64,000 nucleotides of DNA from Bradyrhizobium sp. CB82 (GTDB taxonomy: Bacteria; Pseudomonadota; Alphaproteobacteria; Rhizobiales; Xanthobacteraceae): the NCBI RefSeq assembly GCF_029714405.1, contig NZ_CP121650.1:8809001-8873000 (forward strand). Reading direction: 5' to 3'. The translations under genes were made by a program, and so were the position numbers. A model generated the notes under the pieces. The model saw nothing but the letters and a program-made list of their open reading frames with translations, did no database searches and was not told the DNA's origin. Below are positions 25,844 to 34,535 of this stretch, piece after piece; position 1 is the stretch's first letter, and each line of letters opens with the position of its first letter.

Positions 25844-26503
25844 TCAGGCGCTCTTTCGTTGCGCAGCAGCGAAGCCGCAGAGGTTGGCACGGGCGACGGC
25901 GTCCAGACGGGGACCGTCCTGTCGCACGATCGAAGCCACGCCGATGCGACCATGCAGTGCATCGAGCGTCTGCCGGCGAATGTCGATCGTGGCCGCCAAG
26001 GTCCACGCGTTTTCCACCAGCGCCGGCAAGCCGAGCGGAGTCACGACGAAGCCGGCCTCCTGAAAGCGCGGCAACCACCAGGTTTCCATGATTGCGCTGA
26101 CCTGCGCAATTCCCTGGCCGAGACAAAACTCCTGCACCGCCGCCATCAGTTGCAGGTTGAGAGCTCCGTCGCGGCGATCACGCACGATGAAGTAGCGCGA
26201 CCACTCCCAGATCAGTGGATCGGCAGGGCAGCCGCGAACCGCAGCCAGATGCGGGAAGACCTCGCTCATCATCGAGGGCTTGGTCGTCGGGTAGAGCCGG
26301 TGACCGCCAATGACGCGGCGCCCCTCCAGCGCAAGCAGATAGACAGTGTCCTCGTTGTCGTAGGAATCGATCTCGCGGCGATCCGGCTTGCGCAGCGTCT
26401 CCCAGCGCCGCTCCTCGACGAAGATGTCGTGGCGCAGTCGGAAATGCTGCTCGATCACGTCTTCATAAAGGTGACGATTTACCGCGGAAATTGCGTGAAT
26501 CAT
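25844..26503 (-). CDS. bjaI: Acyl-homoserine lactone synthase, BjaI type
   Basis: LuxI-family enzyme that makes an N-acyl-homoserine lactone from S-adenosylmethionine and an acyl donor. The 219-residue protein has all invariant residues: R24, F28, W34, D46, D49, R69, E100, S102 and R103. In Bradyrhizobium the characterised BjaI uses isovaleryl-CoA, and the related BraI uses cinnamoyl-CoA, so an acyl-CoA-derived signal is likely; sequence alone does not fix the acyl group. It lies after bjaR, with a perfect lux-type palindrome and two hairpins in the 83-base gap. Confidence 0.93.
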   Translation of the reverse strand: MIHAISAVNRHLYEDVIEQHFRLRHDIFVEERRWETLRKPDRREIDSYDNEDTVYLLALEGRRVIGGHRLYPTTKPSMMSEVFPHLAAVRGCPADPLIWEWSRYFIVRDRRDGALNLQLMAAVQEFCLGQGIAQVSAIMETWWLPRFQEAGFVVTPLGLPALVENAWTLAATIDIRRQTLDALHGRIGVASIVRQDGPRLDAVARANLCGFAAAQRKSA

Positions 26504-26509
26504 GAAAAA

Positions 26510-26532
26510 CCCCCATTCAGCCTCAATGGGGG
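26510..26532 (-). other. Terminator-like hairpin directly before the bjaI start
   Basis: On the minus strand CCCCCATT-GAGGCTG-AATGGGGG is followed by TTTTTC and then the bjaI ATG. The perfect 8-bp stem plus T-run is an intrinsic-terminator form, but it sits 6 bases before the start codon where the ribosome must bind. A second hairpin (GCCTCT-N6-AGAGGC) lies at 26535-26552. Together they may limit read-through from bjaR or control translation. Confidence 0.6.
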
Positions 26533-26560
26533 CAGCCTCTGCGAAAAGAGGCAGGTTCGA

Positions 26561-26580
26561 TACTGGGAAATTTCCCAGTA
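26561..26580 (-). promoter_or_regulatory. lux-type box upstream of bjaI
   Basis: TACTGGGAAATTTCCCAGTA is a perfect 20-bp palindrome, 58 bases upstream of the bjaI start and 7 bases after the bjaR stop. Size, symmetry and position fit a LuxR-family operator bound by BjaR with its signal, giving positive autoregulation. Confidence 0.88.
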
Positions 26581-26586
26581 TGTCGC

Positions 26587-27327
26587 TTAAGGATTGATGA
26601 TCTTGTTGCGAATTGCCAGCACAACCGCATGCGTGCGGTTGACGGCGCCGAGCTTGCGCGCCGCAGTAGCAAGATGTTCTTCGGCAGTGCGCTGCGTGAT
26701 GTGCAGGATCTGGCCGATTTCCCAGGCCGACTTGCCCTGCGAGGCCCAGACCATCACCTCACGCTCGCGCGGGGTGAGGCGCGCCGAGGGATGCGGCGCC
26801 GGTTCGAGCAAGCGGCGAATATGGTCGAAGCCGTAAATCGCCATCAGGTGCAGCGCCGGCTTGCTGCGGGGATTGAGGTCGAGATGGACGCCACCGAGCG
26901 ACACCGCGGCCTCGTAGCCGGTGAGCCCGTGGATCGGCACGATGAAGCCGCGCGACATGCGAAAATCGGTGGCGCGATTCATCACCTCGGCCGCATCCGG
27001 CTCGAGGTCGGCATCATAGGGCGCTTCCGACCATTCAAACGGATTGACCGATTGCCGGCACAGCCGCACCACCGGGTCGACACGGTCATAGTTGTTCTGA
27101 GTGTAGAGACTGAACCATCCCGGCGGCCAGCACTTGGCGAGCACCATCTGTGCAAACCGCTGGTCGGGATTCGGCAATCCCGTCACGATGATGGTTTCGA
27201 AGCCGAAGCGACCGAACGCCGCTTCGAGCGCATTCATGGCGTCCGGTACCTTGCGGTAGGTCCCCAGGCCTTCAATGAAGTCGAGCGCTTCCCGGCCATA
27301 ATCTACGGCAGAGTCTACGGCGGACAT
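26587..27327 (-). CDS. bjaR: LuxR-family AHL-responsive regulator, BjaR type
   Basis: A 246-residue quorum-sensing regulator. The N-terminal autoinducer-binding domain holds the conserved WPPGWFSLYTQNNYDRVDPVV segment (about residues 69-89, with W, Y and D ligand contacts) and the C-terminal part is a LuxR helix-turn-helix: LTPREREVMVWASQGKSAWEIGQIL and TAEEHLATAARKLGA. I begin at the ATG at 27327. It precedes bjaI in the same direction and probably acts on the palindrome between them. Confidence 0.92.
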   Translation of the reverse strand: MSAVDSAVDYGREALDFIEGLGTYRKVPDAMNALEAAFGRFGFETIIVTGLPNPDQRFAQMVLAKCWPPGWFSLYTQNNYDRVDPVVRLCRQSVNPFEWSEAPYDADLEPDAAEVMNRATDFRMSRGFIVPIHGLTGYEAAVSLGGVHLDLNPRSKPALHLMAIYGFDHIRRLLEPAPHPSARLTPREREVMVWASQGKSAWEIGQILHITQRTAEEHLATAARKLGAVNRTHAVVLAIRNKIINP

Positions 27328-27493
27328 CGGCGCGTTTCCTGACCCACGCCCTCCCGTATAGCATGTATTTGGAGGTTGACTCAACTTGTCGCTCCCGTAG
27401 TTTTGCGGTGGCGACCCGCACTGAAGATTTAATCTACTTGTGGAAGAATGGGCGTCAAGTTACACCTGTGGCGTCTGGAGCGGGAAAGCCACG

Positions 27494-27670
27494 ATGGAAG
27501 ACGAGAACATCGCCCTCAACAGCGTGCTCGGCCTGGAACTCAACCGCGTGTTCTTCGCTGTCCGCGAGATAGCGAACAAGCAGAAGATCATCGAGTTCGC
27601 GCGCGAGGTGCTGGAAAGCGAACGCGCCGATCTGCCCGACAGCGCCTCGCCCGAGGGACCGGCGAGCTAG
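27494..27670 (+). CDS. Hypothetical small protein
   Basis: A 58-residue frame (MEDENIALNSVLGLELNRVF...) with a helical, charged middle (FAVREIANKQKIIEFAREVL) and an acidic, proline-rich end. It is divergent from bjaR. There is only a weak ribosome-binding site (GGGAAAG) and no recognised family, so the call rests on protein-like composition. Confidence 0.4.
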   Translation: MEDENIALNSVLGLELNRVFFAVREIANKQKIIEFAREVLESERADLPDSASPEGPAS

Positions 27671-27905
27671 AACGCAGTTGCAGCAATGGCGCCGATGAGA
27701 CGGATCATGCCACGGCGCCGACATTCCATTATAACGGGCTGATTTTGGTCGAAACAACCTTGCCAACGTCGTTGGACCGGCGTCCCCCCCCTGCACGGGA
27801 AAACCACACAGCCGTTCATTTGACGGACATTTGCGGCTGGATGACATGACGTCTGTCGTGAGATGATCGTCGCTCACGATCGTCCATCGGGGATTGTCCA
27901 AGAGC

Positions 27906-28844
27906 ATGATGACGCTGCGCCAGGTCGAAGTGATCCGTGCCGTGATGGTGACGGGGACCATCGGCGGCGCGGCGAAGCTGTTGAACGTCTCGGCGCCCGG
28001 CATCAGCCGTCTCGTCAAGTACACCGAACGCTCGCTTGGTATCCGCTTCTTCCAGCGCCAGAATGGACGCTACTTCCCGACGCCCGAGGCCGAGAACATT
28101 TTCGAGCAGATCAACGGCGTCTACAAGAAGGTCGACGACCTCTCCGAAATCATCTCCAAGATCGGCCGCGGCGGATTGTCGGAGCTGCGCATCGGCTCGG
28201 TGCCGAGCATCGCGCAGGTGATGGTACCGCGCGCGATCGAGCGCGTGCGGCGGCGCTATCCGGACCTCGGCATCGACATCAACATCTTGAAACTCGAGGA
28301 AGCGATCGACTATCTCATGCTCGGCCGCGGCGAGTGTGTCGCGATGAGCTATCGCCTCGAACATTCCGGCCTCGACTTCATGCCGCTCGCCTCGGGCGAG
28401 CTCTATTGCATCGTGCCGCCCGGCCATGAGCTCGCTGGCCGCAAGCAGGTCTCGGCGGCCGAGATCACGCGCTATCCGCTGATTGGCATCGATCCGAACG
28501 ATCCTTACGGGCGGATCATGGCCGCGATCTTTGCCCGTCACCGGCTCGACTACAACATCACCATCCGCGCCCGCTTCGGCACCACCGTATGCGCGCTGGT
28601 GAAGGCGGGACTCGGGATCGCGATCATCGACCAGTTCACGGTCGCTCATGGCGGCTATCCCGGCATCGAGCTGTTGAAGATCACCGAGCCGACGCGGTTC
28701 GACACCTATGTCGCGGTCAAGCGCGGCGCGCCGCTCTCGCTCCATGTCGAATATTTCATCGAGCAGCTACGCGCCGAGATGCGCGCGATCGAGCCCTCGC
28801 ACAGCAGCCAGAAGGGCGCCGCGGCACGCGGGCGCAAGAAATAA
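27906..28844 (+). CDS. LysR-family transcriptional regulator
   Basis: A 312-residue LysR regulator with an N-terminal HTH (LRQVEVIRAVMVTGTIGGAAKLLNVSAPGISRLV, residues about 4-37) and a periplasmic-binding-protein-like effector domain. I use the ATG at 27906; an upstream in-frame TTG exists at 27894. It sits in the same direction as the shikimate dehydrogenase gene 128 bases later and probably controls the shikimate/quinate genes. Confidence 0.88.
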   Translation: MMTLRQVEVIRAVMVTGTIGGAAKLLNVSAPGISRLVKYTERSLGIRFFQRQNGRYFPTPEAENIFEQINGVYKKVDDLSEIISKIGRGGLSELRIGSVPSIAQVMVPRAIERVRRRYPDLGIDINILKLEEAIDYLMLGRGECVAMSYRLEHSGLDFMPLASGELYCIVPPGHELAGRKQVSAAEITRYPLIGIDPNDPYGRIMAAIFARHRLDYNITIRARFGTTVCALVKAGLGIAIIDQFTVAHGGYPGIELLKITEPTRFDTYVAVKRGAPLSLHVEYFIEQLRAEMRAIEPSHSSQKGAAARGRKK

Positions 28845-28972
28845 CATTATGTTAGGTTCGTAGGATAAATGAGTAATTGTGTTAGACAGGGGTCAGGCTA
28901 TCGTCGGGCTTGAGCTTTGCCAATTTCCGCGCAACACCGCGTGGCGAAACACACACCGAGACCAATCCGGAT

Positions 28973-29851
28973 ATGTCAACCCGCCGACCTCAGAAAATCC
29001 TCACCGGCCTGATCGGCGCGCCGATTGCGCATTCCGCCTCGCCTTCCATGCACGAGCGCGCCGCCGAGGCGCTGGGGCTGCGCGGCCACTACCAGCTCAT
29101 CGAGGTCGCCGGCGCGGATGCCGCCGGCCTCAGCACAATGCTCGAGGGGGTGCGGCGCCTCGGCTTCGCCGGCGTCAACGTCACCTATCCCTACAAGGAA
29201 AAAGTGGTGCCGCTGCTCGATGAGCTTGCGCCGGGCGCTGCCGCCTTGGGCGCAGTCAATACCGTCGTCGTCCGGGATGGCCGGCTGATCGGCCACAACA
29301 CCGACACCACGGGATTTGCCCGCGCGGTGGCGCCGCTGCTGGCGCCTGCGGACAACGCGGTCGCCCTGATCGGCGCTGGTGGCGTCGGCAAGGCGATCGC
29401 CTTTGCGCTGGCGAGCCGGAAGGTCTCCGACATTCGCATCGTCGACAGCGAGCCGGCGCGGGCGGAGAAGCTCGCCTCGCTCCTGAACACGAACGACGCA
29501 AAGGTCGGCGCGAGGGTCGCCTCGAGCGTCGAGGATGCGCTCGAGGGCGCAACCGGCCTGGTCAACGGCACGCCGGTCGGCATGCTGCCGAACCGGGACA
29601 CCCCGGTGCAGCCGGCGCTGCTGCGTGCAAACCTCTGGGTCGCCGACGCCGTCTACTCACCGCTGATCACCCCGCTGCTCGCGGCCGCGAAGGCCACGGG
29701 CGCACGGATCATGACCGGGCGCGAGCTCGCGATCTACCAAGCCGCGGACGCGTTCGAACTGTTCACTGGCCTTGCCCCGTCGACCGAGGTCATGGGAGAG
29801 GCTTTTGACGCCGTGATGGCGGCACGCAGCGGCGCCTATCAGGCAGCTTGA
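28973..29851 (+). CDS. Shikimate/quinate dehydrogenase family protein
   Basis: NAD(P)-dependent dehydrogenase acting between shikimate (or quinate) and the 3-dehydro acid. 292 residues with the substrate motif GLIGAPIAHSASPSMH, catalytic lysine in NVTYPYKEKV, GHNTDTTGF and the nucleotide-binding GAGGVGKAIAFAL. The gene context, with a 3-dehydroshikimate dehydratase downstream, points to a catabolic YdiB/QuiB-like role and not to AroE biosynthesis. The ATG at 28973 is chosen over an earlier TTG at 28910. Confidence 0.88.
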   Translation: MSTRRPQKILTGLIGAPIAHSASPSMHERAAEALGLRGHYQLIEVAGADAAGLSTMLEGVRRLGFAGVNVTYPYKEKVVPLLDELAPGAAALGAVNTVVVRDGRLIGHNTDTTGFARAVAPLLAPADNAVALIGAGGVGKAIAFALASRKVSDIRIVDSEPARAEKLASLLNTNDAKVGARVASSVEDALEGATGLVNGTPVGMLPNRDTPVQPALLRANLWVADAVYSPLITPLLAAAKATGARIMTGRELAIYQAADAFELFTGLAPSTEVMGEAFDAVMAARSGAYQAA

Positions 29852-29886
29852 CGGAAAGCGGCCGGAAACAAGGCCGCTTGCAAAAC

Positions 29887-30111
29887 TGACCCGGCGGCGT
29901 GAACCGACGATGCTGGCGGACCTCAAGGAGCGCCTGATCGCAATCAACCGCGAGAAGAACGCAACTTTCGTGGCGATCGAGCACAACATGGAATTCGTGG
30001 TCTCGCTGTGCTCGCGCGTGATGGTGATGTCAGAGCAAGGGCCTGGCGATGCGGCGACCGGACGAGGTGCACAGGAACCCAGCCGTAATCGAAGCCCATC
30101 TCGGACATTAA
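29887..30111 (+). pseudogene. Remnant of a LivG-type ABC ATPase
   Basis: Translating in pieces gives the C-terminal part of LivG: P-G-G-V-N-R-R, then MLADLKERLIAINREKN, then FVAIEHNMEFVVSLCSRVMVMSE, then KGLAMRRPDEVHRNPAVIEA and a stop. The pieces lie in different frames, with one frameshift near 29909 and another near 30033. The whole N-terminal half (Walker A, signature) is gone. It is a decayed gene. Confidence 0.82.
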
Positions 30112-30208
30112 AGCGCGTTGGAGAATGAGATGAATCGTCATCGCACTTTAGATTGTTGTGTGCGTATGATCTTTTCGGAAAATTGCTGCGCACTTTTCCG
30201 AATCATGC
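30110..30208. repeat. Composite palindromic repeat, copy 1
   Basis: Two modules: AAAGCGCG... with ATCGTCATCGCACTTT, then GTTGTGTGCGTATGATCTTTTCGGAAAA and GCGCACTTTTCCGAATCATGC. The second module folds as a hairpin (ATGATCTTTTCGGAAAA / TTTTCCGAATCAT). It overlaps the stop of the livG remnant. Other copies: 39640-39739, 44468-44532 and 54581-54637. Confidence 0.8.
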
Positions 30209-30223
30209 GGTAGGAGGCGAGTG

Positions 30224-30436
30224 ATGAGCGCCCCGATTCTCTCGGTTCACAATCCCGTCGGCGGCTACGGCAAGACGACGATTCCGAACGGCACGAGTTT
30301 CACCGTGCCGCAGGCCACCATCACCACCATCATCGGCGCAAACGGCGCCGGCGTCGACAAGGCAGAGCATATCCTCGGCGATCCCCGCATCGGGCAACTC
30401 TTCCTCGGCGGCGCAATGGAGGAGAGTGCGGCATGA
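30224..30436 (+). pseudogene. Remnant of a LivF-type ABC ATPase with an internal deletion
   Basis: An open frame of about 70 codons joins the N-terminus of LivF (MSAPILSVHNPVGGYGKTTI..., ...ATITTIIGANGAG) directly to its C-terminus (KAEHILGDPRIGQLFLGGAME). The Walker A lysine-serine, the signature motif and Walker B are all missing, so it cannot bind ATP. It still has GGAGG before the ATG, and its TGA overlaps the next ATG (ATGA), so it may persist as a translated leader for the oxidoreductase gene. Confidence 0.85.
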
Positions 30437-31491
30437 CCGCGCAGATGCGCATCGCCGTTGCCGGCGCCGGCCTGATCGGCCGCCGCCACATCGAGCTGAT
30501 CGACGCCTCGCCGGACTGCGTGCTTGCGGGGATTGCCGATCCGTCGCCGGCGGCCAAGGAGTTTGCCGAAGCGCGCAACACACCCTGGCACGCCGATCAC
30601 CGCGCGCTGCTGGTGCAGGAAAAGCCGGACGGGCTGATCATCGCCTCGCCGAATGCGCTGCATCTCCAGATGGCGCTCGATTGCGCGGCCGCAGAAACGC
30701 CGGCGCTGATCGAGAAGCCGGTGACCGACACGGTCGCCGCCGCCCAGCGACTCTGTACCGCGATCAAACGCACCGGCGTGCCGATGCTGGTCGGTCATCA
30801 CCGCCGGCATAATCCGATCATCAAAGCGGCGCGCGAGACGGTGGCGAACGGCAGGCTCGGCCAGCTCACCGCCGTGGCCGGGTTATGGCTGCTGAGGAAG
30901 CCCGACGAATATTTCGAGACCGCCTGGCGGCGCGAAGTGGGCGGCGGACCTCTCCTGATCAATCTCATTCACGACATCGATAATCTCCGCTTCATCTGCG
31001 GCGAGATCGTCGAGGTGCAGGCGCTGACCTCGAACAAGGTCCGCGGCTTCGCGGTCGAGGACACCGCCGCGCTGCTGCTGCGATTCGCCAATGGCGCGTT
31101 GGGCACGGTGACGGTGTCCGATGCAACGCCCGCACCGTGGAGCTGGGAGCTGACCTCGGGCGAGAACGCGGTCTATCCCAGGCAAGACCAGCCTTGCTAC
31201 ATCTTTGCCGGCACCAGCTGCTCGCTGTCGGTGCCGTATATGGAACTGTGGTCCTATCCGCAAAATCCCACCTGGCATGCGCCGCTCCTTCGCGAGGCCG
31301 TCGCACTTTCCGCCTACGATCCGCTCGCCGAGCAGCTCCGGCATTTCCTTAGCCTGATCGCGGGCCGCGAGAAGCCGCTGATTTCGGTTGACGATGCGAT
31401 GGGCACGCTCGCGGTCGTCGAGGCCGTCAGCGAGGCCGCGCGCACGGGACACAAAATATCGCCGGGCCGGATCATGGAGCAGACAGTATGA
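30433..31491 (+). CDS. Gfo/Idh/MocA-family oxidoreductase
   Basis: NAD(P)-dependent dehydrogenase of 352 residues. The Rossmann motif AVAGAGLIGRRH is near the N-terminus, the family lysine is in ALIEKPVTD, and GGGPLLINLIHDIDNLRF holds the conserved histidine and aspartate. It is coupled to the dehydratase gene by an ATGA overlap, so it probably oxidises a shikimate- or quinate-like cyclic polyol; the substrate is inferred from context only. Confidence 0.87.
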   Translation: MTAQMRIAVAGAGLIGRRHIELIDASPDCVLAGIADPSPAAKEFAEARNTPWHADHRALLVQEKPDGLIIASPNALHLQMALDCAAAETPALIEKPVTDTVAAAQRLCTAIKRTGVPMLVGHHRRHNPIIKAARETVANGRLGQLTAVAGLWLLRKPDEYFETAWRREVGGGPLLINLIHDIDNLRFICGEIVEVQALTSNKVRGFAVEDTAALLLRFANGALGTVTVSDATPAPWSWELTSGENAVYPRQDQPCYIFAGTSCSLSVPYMELWSYPQNPTWHAPLLREAVALSAYDPLAEQLRHFLSLIAGREKPLISVDDAMGTLAVVEAVSEAARTGHKISPGRIMEQTV

Positions 31492-33359
31492 ACCAACGCT
31501 CGATCGCAACGGTCTCTCTCTCAGGTGCGCTGGATGAAAAGCTCCGCGCTATCGCGTCGGCCGGCTTCGATGCCGTCGAGATCTTCGAGAACGACCTGTT
31601 GTCGTTCGGCGCAAGCCCGCGCGAGGTGGCGCGCCTCTGCAAGGATCTCAACCTCGAAATCTGCGCCTTCCAGCCGTTCCGCGATTTCGAGGGCATGCCG
31701 GAGCCGCAGCGCACGCGCAACTTTGCCCGCGCCGAGCGCAAGTTCGATTTGATGCAGGAGCTCGGCACCGACCTCCTCCTGATATGCAGCAACGTCTCGC
31801 CGGCTTCGCTGGGCGGCATCGACCGCGCCGCCGACGATTTCCGCGCGCTCGGCGATCGCGCTGCAAAACGTTCTCTACGCGTCGGCTACGAGGCGCTGGC
31901 CTGGGGACGCCACGTCAACGACTACCGCGATGCCTGGGAGATCGTGCGCCGCGCCGACCATCCGGCGATCGGCGTCATCCTCGACAGCTTTCACGCGCTG
32001 GCGCCGGGCTTTCCAACGCGCGCGATGGCCTCGATCCCCGGCGACAAGATCTTTCTGGTGCAGCTTGCCGATGCGCCGAGACTCGAGCTCGACATCCTCT
32101 CCTGGAGCCGGCACTTCCGCTCCTTCCCCGGCCAGGGCGATCTGCCGGTCGGCGAATTCATGGAAGCGATCGCGGCGACCGGCTATGCCGGGCCACTGTC
32201 ACTCGAAATCTTCAACGACCAGTTCCGCGCCGGCTCCGCTGCACAGACGGCGACCGACGGCCTGCGCTCGCTCATTCTGTTGCAGGACCAGCTCGCGGCA
32301 GAATGGCCGAAGCTCGCAGACAAGCGGCTCGCCCCTAAGGCGAAGAGCCGTGGCACCGGTTTCGTCGAGTTCGCCGTCAACGAGACCAAGGCGGCCGAGC
32401 TTGCCGGCTTATTCTCGCAGCTCGGCTTCCGCAAGACCGGCAAGCACCGCAGCAAGGCAGTGGAGCGCTGGACGCAAGGCAAGGTGGAGCTCGTGATCAA
32501 CTGCGAGACCGGCGGCTTTGCGCATTCCCACTATGTCACGCACGGCCCCGGCGTCTGCGCCATCGCGCTCGACGTCGACGATTCCAGCCGCGCCATGGCG
32601 CGCGCTGAAGCCCTGAAGGCTCGCACCTTCTATCAGCCCGTCGGCCCGGGCGAGCTGGAGATCCCCGCCATTCACGGCGTCGGCGGCAGCCTGCTCTATT
32701 TCCTCGACCAGGCCGGCAAGAACTGGGACACCGATTTCGAGCTGGTCGCAAGCAACGCCGGCGCCGATCAGCTTCTCGCGGTCGACCACATCGCGCAGTC
32801 GATGCCCTATGACGAGATGCTGTCGTGGCTGTTGTTCTATACCGGCATCCTCGATCTGACCCGCCTGCCGCAGATGGAGATCGCGGACCCCCGCGGCCTC
32901 GTGCAGAGCCAGGCGATCATCAATGGCGACCAGAGCCTGCGCTTCGTGCTCAACGGCTCCTCAGCCAACCGCACGTTGCCGGCGCGCTTCATCTCGGAGT
33001 TCTTTGGCTCGGGCGTGCAGCATATCGCCTTCTCCTGCCGGGACATCTTTGCGACGGTGGCCGCCATGCGCAAGCGCGGCGCGGAGTTTCTGGCAATCCC
33101 CGACAATTATTACGACGACATCGAAGCCAAATACGATCTCGCGCCCGAGGTGATGGCGCAACTTCGCGAGAACCAGATCCTCTACGACCGCGAGGACGAT
33201 AGCGAGTTCTTCCAGGTCTATACGCACATCTTCGACGAACGCTTCTTCTTCGAGATCGTCGAGCGCCGCAACTATCAGGGTTTTGGCGCAGCGAATGCGG
33301 CGATCCGCCTCGCCGCCCAGGCCCGCGAGGTGCGCCCGGCAAGCATGCCACGGATCTGA
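31488..33359 (+). CDS. quiC: Two-domain 3-dehydroshikimate dehydratase (QuiC1 type)
   Basis: Converts 3-dehydroshikimate to protocatechuate. Residues about 1-285 form a sugar-isomerase-like metal-dependent TIM barrel (IATVSLSGALDEKLRAIASAGFDAVEIFENDLL, split here as start region; then GVILDSFHALAPGF). Residues about 290-623 form a 4-hydroxyphenylpyruvate-dioxygenase-like domain that retains the metal triad H434 (AVDHIAQS), H512 (VQHIAFSC) and E589 (FFFEIVERRNYQGFG). The 623-residue length matches fused QuiC1 proteins. It is coupled to the preceding oxidoreductase. Confidence 0.88.
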   Translation: MNQRSIATVSLSGALDEKLRAIASAGFDAVEIFENDLLSFGASPREVARLCKDLNLEICAFQPFRDFEGMPEPQRTRNFARAERKFDLMQELGTDLLLICSNVSPASLGGIDRAADDFRALGDRAAKRSLRVGYEALAWGRHVNDYRDAWEIVRRADHPAIGVILDSFHALAPGFPTRAMASIPGDKIFLVQLADAPRLELDILSWSRHFRSFPGQGDLPVGEFMEAIAATGYAGPLSLEIFNDQFRAGSAAQTATDGLRSLILLQDQLAAEWPKLADKRLAPKAKSRGTGFVEFAVNETKAAELAGLFSQLGFRKTGKHRSKAVERWTQGKVELVINCETGGFAHSHYVTHGPGVCAIALDVDDSSRAMARAEALKARTFYQPVGPGELEIPAIHGVGGSLLYFLDQAGKNWDTDFELVASNAGADQLLAVDHIAQSMPYDEMLSWLLFYTGILDLTRLPQMEIADPRGLVQSQAIINGDQSLRFVLNGSSANRTLPARFISEFFGSGVQHIAFSCRDIFATVAAMRKRGAEFLAIPDNYYDDIEAKYDLAPEVMAQLRENQILYDREDDSEFFQVYTHIFDERFFFEIVERRNYQGFGAANAAIRLAAQAREVRPASMPRI

Positions 33360-33444
33360 GCGGATGCAACACGTTTGGCGGCGTCTGATGGGACAGCGGC
33401 CAAGCGCTGACTCGTACCGGGCTGCCGACGATCTTCAGCAGGCC

Positions 33445-33612
33445 TCAGCGCGGCATTCCACTCTCGATCAGATAGATTTCCTGGAGGTTCGATAGCTCGA
33501 CCGAACGAAGCCGCGCATTCTCCTCAAGAACCCGCAGAACTTCATCTGGCGGCGATTCATCGTCGTCAAACTCTTCCCGAAGCAGTGGCGACAAGAATCC
33601 GAGGCGCATCAT
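33445..33612 (-). CDS. Hypothetical small acidic protein
   Basis: A 55-residue frame MMRLGFLSPLLREEFDDDE... with a leucine-rich helix (DEVLRVLEENARLRSVELSN). It lies in the 590-base gap after the dehydratase gene. A second frame upstream (33566-33682, MTSDYLPRSEKRE...) overlaps its start in another phase, so the two may be parts of one frameshifted gene. No family recognised. The rest of the gap shows nothing else. Confidence 0.35.
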   Translation of the reverse strand: MMRLGFLSPLLREEFDDDESPPDEVLRVLEENARLRSVELSNLQEIYLIESGMPR

Positions 33613-33950
33613 TGGACATGGCATTGTCTGCGGTTGAAATGATCTCCCGCTTCTCGCTGCGCGGCAAATAGTCGCTAGTCATGGCAAATCCCCACAACAC
33701 GCCCCCAACCGGATTCGAAGGAATTCCACCAAGGCGCCAGCGGATTTGAGTCCGAACTCGCACCAGCGCAAGGTCTTGCGAAACGCCGATTGAATCAATC
33801 TTCGCGTGATCTGATGGATGATGCGCAACCTCTGATCTGAAAAACGCTTAATGAGCGCTTAATGCTTTTGCGCAACTAATGGATCACCAGCGCGAAAGTA
33901 CGTTTTAGTCAGAGTGCAAGCCGAGCTCCGCCCCCAAGGAGGCGAATCGG

Positions 33951-34535
33951 ATGGGACTGCTTTTCATTGGCGTGCTGGCCGGAATCTTGATCGGCTTTGG
34001 CTTCTTTGCTCCCTCCCAGGGTTACTTCCTGGGCTGCGGCTCGCAACCCTGTTTTGACAGAGTCGCAATGGCTCACCCGCCCGCAGCGAAGCCTGCTGCC
34101 CTCGGGCCGGAGCCCTTGATTGCAAAAGCGAGTCCTTCGATCGCGGCAAGATCGGCCGAAAGACCATCGGAGAAGAAGCGCGGCAACATCAATCTGGCCA
34201 AGGCATCGCCTCCGGCAACACGGATCCACGTCCCGCCATCCAATTCCGCCGCGGAAGTTTCTGACTCCATATTGAATAAGGCAAAGGCTTCGATCGCAGC
34301 AAAGATGGAGGATCCCAACTCTGTCGAATTCAGCGATATGAAGCGGGCCATCAGGAAGAATACATTGGGACGTTCCGTGGATACCATTTGCGGGCGCGTC
34401 AAAGGGAAAAATGCCTCGGGCGAGGAGACCGGAGAAAGGCCCTTTCTCTATCTCGTGAAGGAGAACGATGCCTACGTTGTCAACGGACCGGCAAGCTCGG
34501 CAGCGGCGATCGCTTATCGCAACATCTGCAACTAA
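33951..34535 (+). CDS. Exported or membrane-anchored protein of unknown function
   Basis: A 194-residue protein. The N-terminus is a membrane or signal segment (MGLLFIGVLAGILIGFGFF), followed by a proline/alanine-rich linker (about 40-100) and a compact C-terminal domain with SIAAKMEDPNSVEFSDMKRA, CGRVKGKNASGE and PFLYLVKENDAYVV. AAGGAGG lies 8 bases before the ATG. The C-terminal domain looks like a small conserved rhizobial domain of unknown function. Confidence 0.78.
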   Translation: MGLLFIGVLAGILIGFGFFAPSQGYFLGCGSQPCFDRVAMAHPPAAKPAALGPEPLIAKASPSIAARSAERPSEKKRGNINLAKASPPATRIHVPPSNSAAEVSDSILNKAKASIAAKMEDPNSVEFSDMKRAIRKNTLGRSVDTICGRVKGKNASGEETGERPFLYLVKENDAYVVNGPASSAAAIAYRNICN

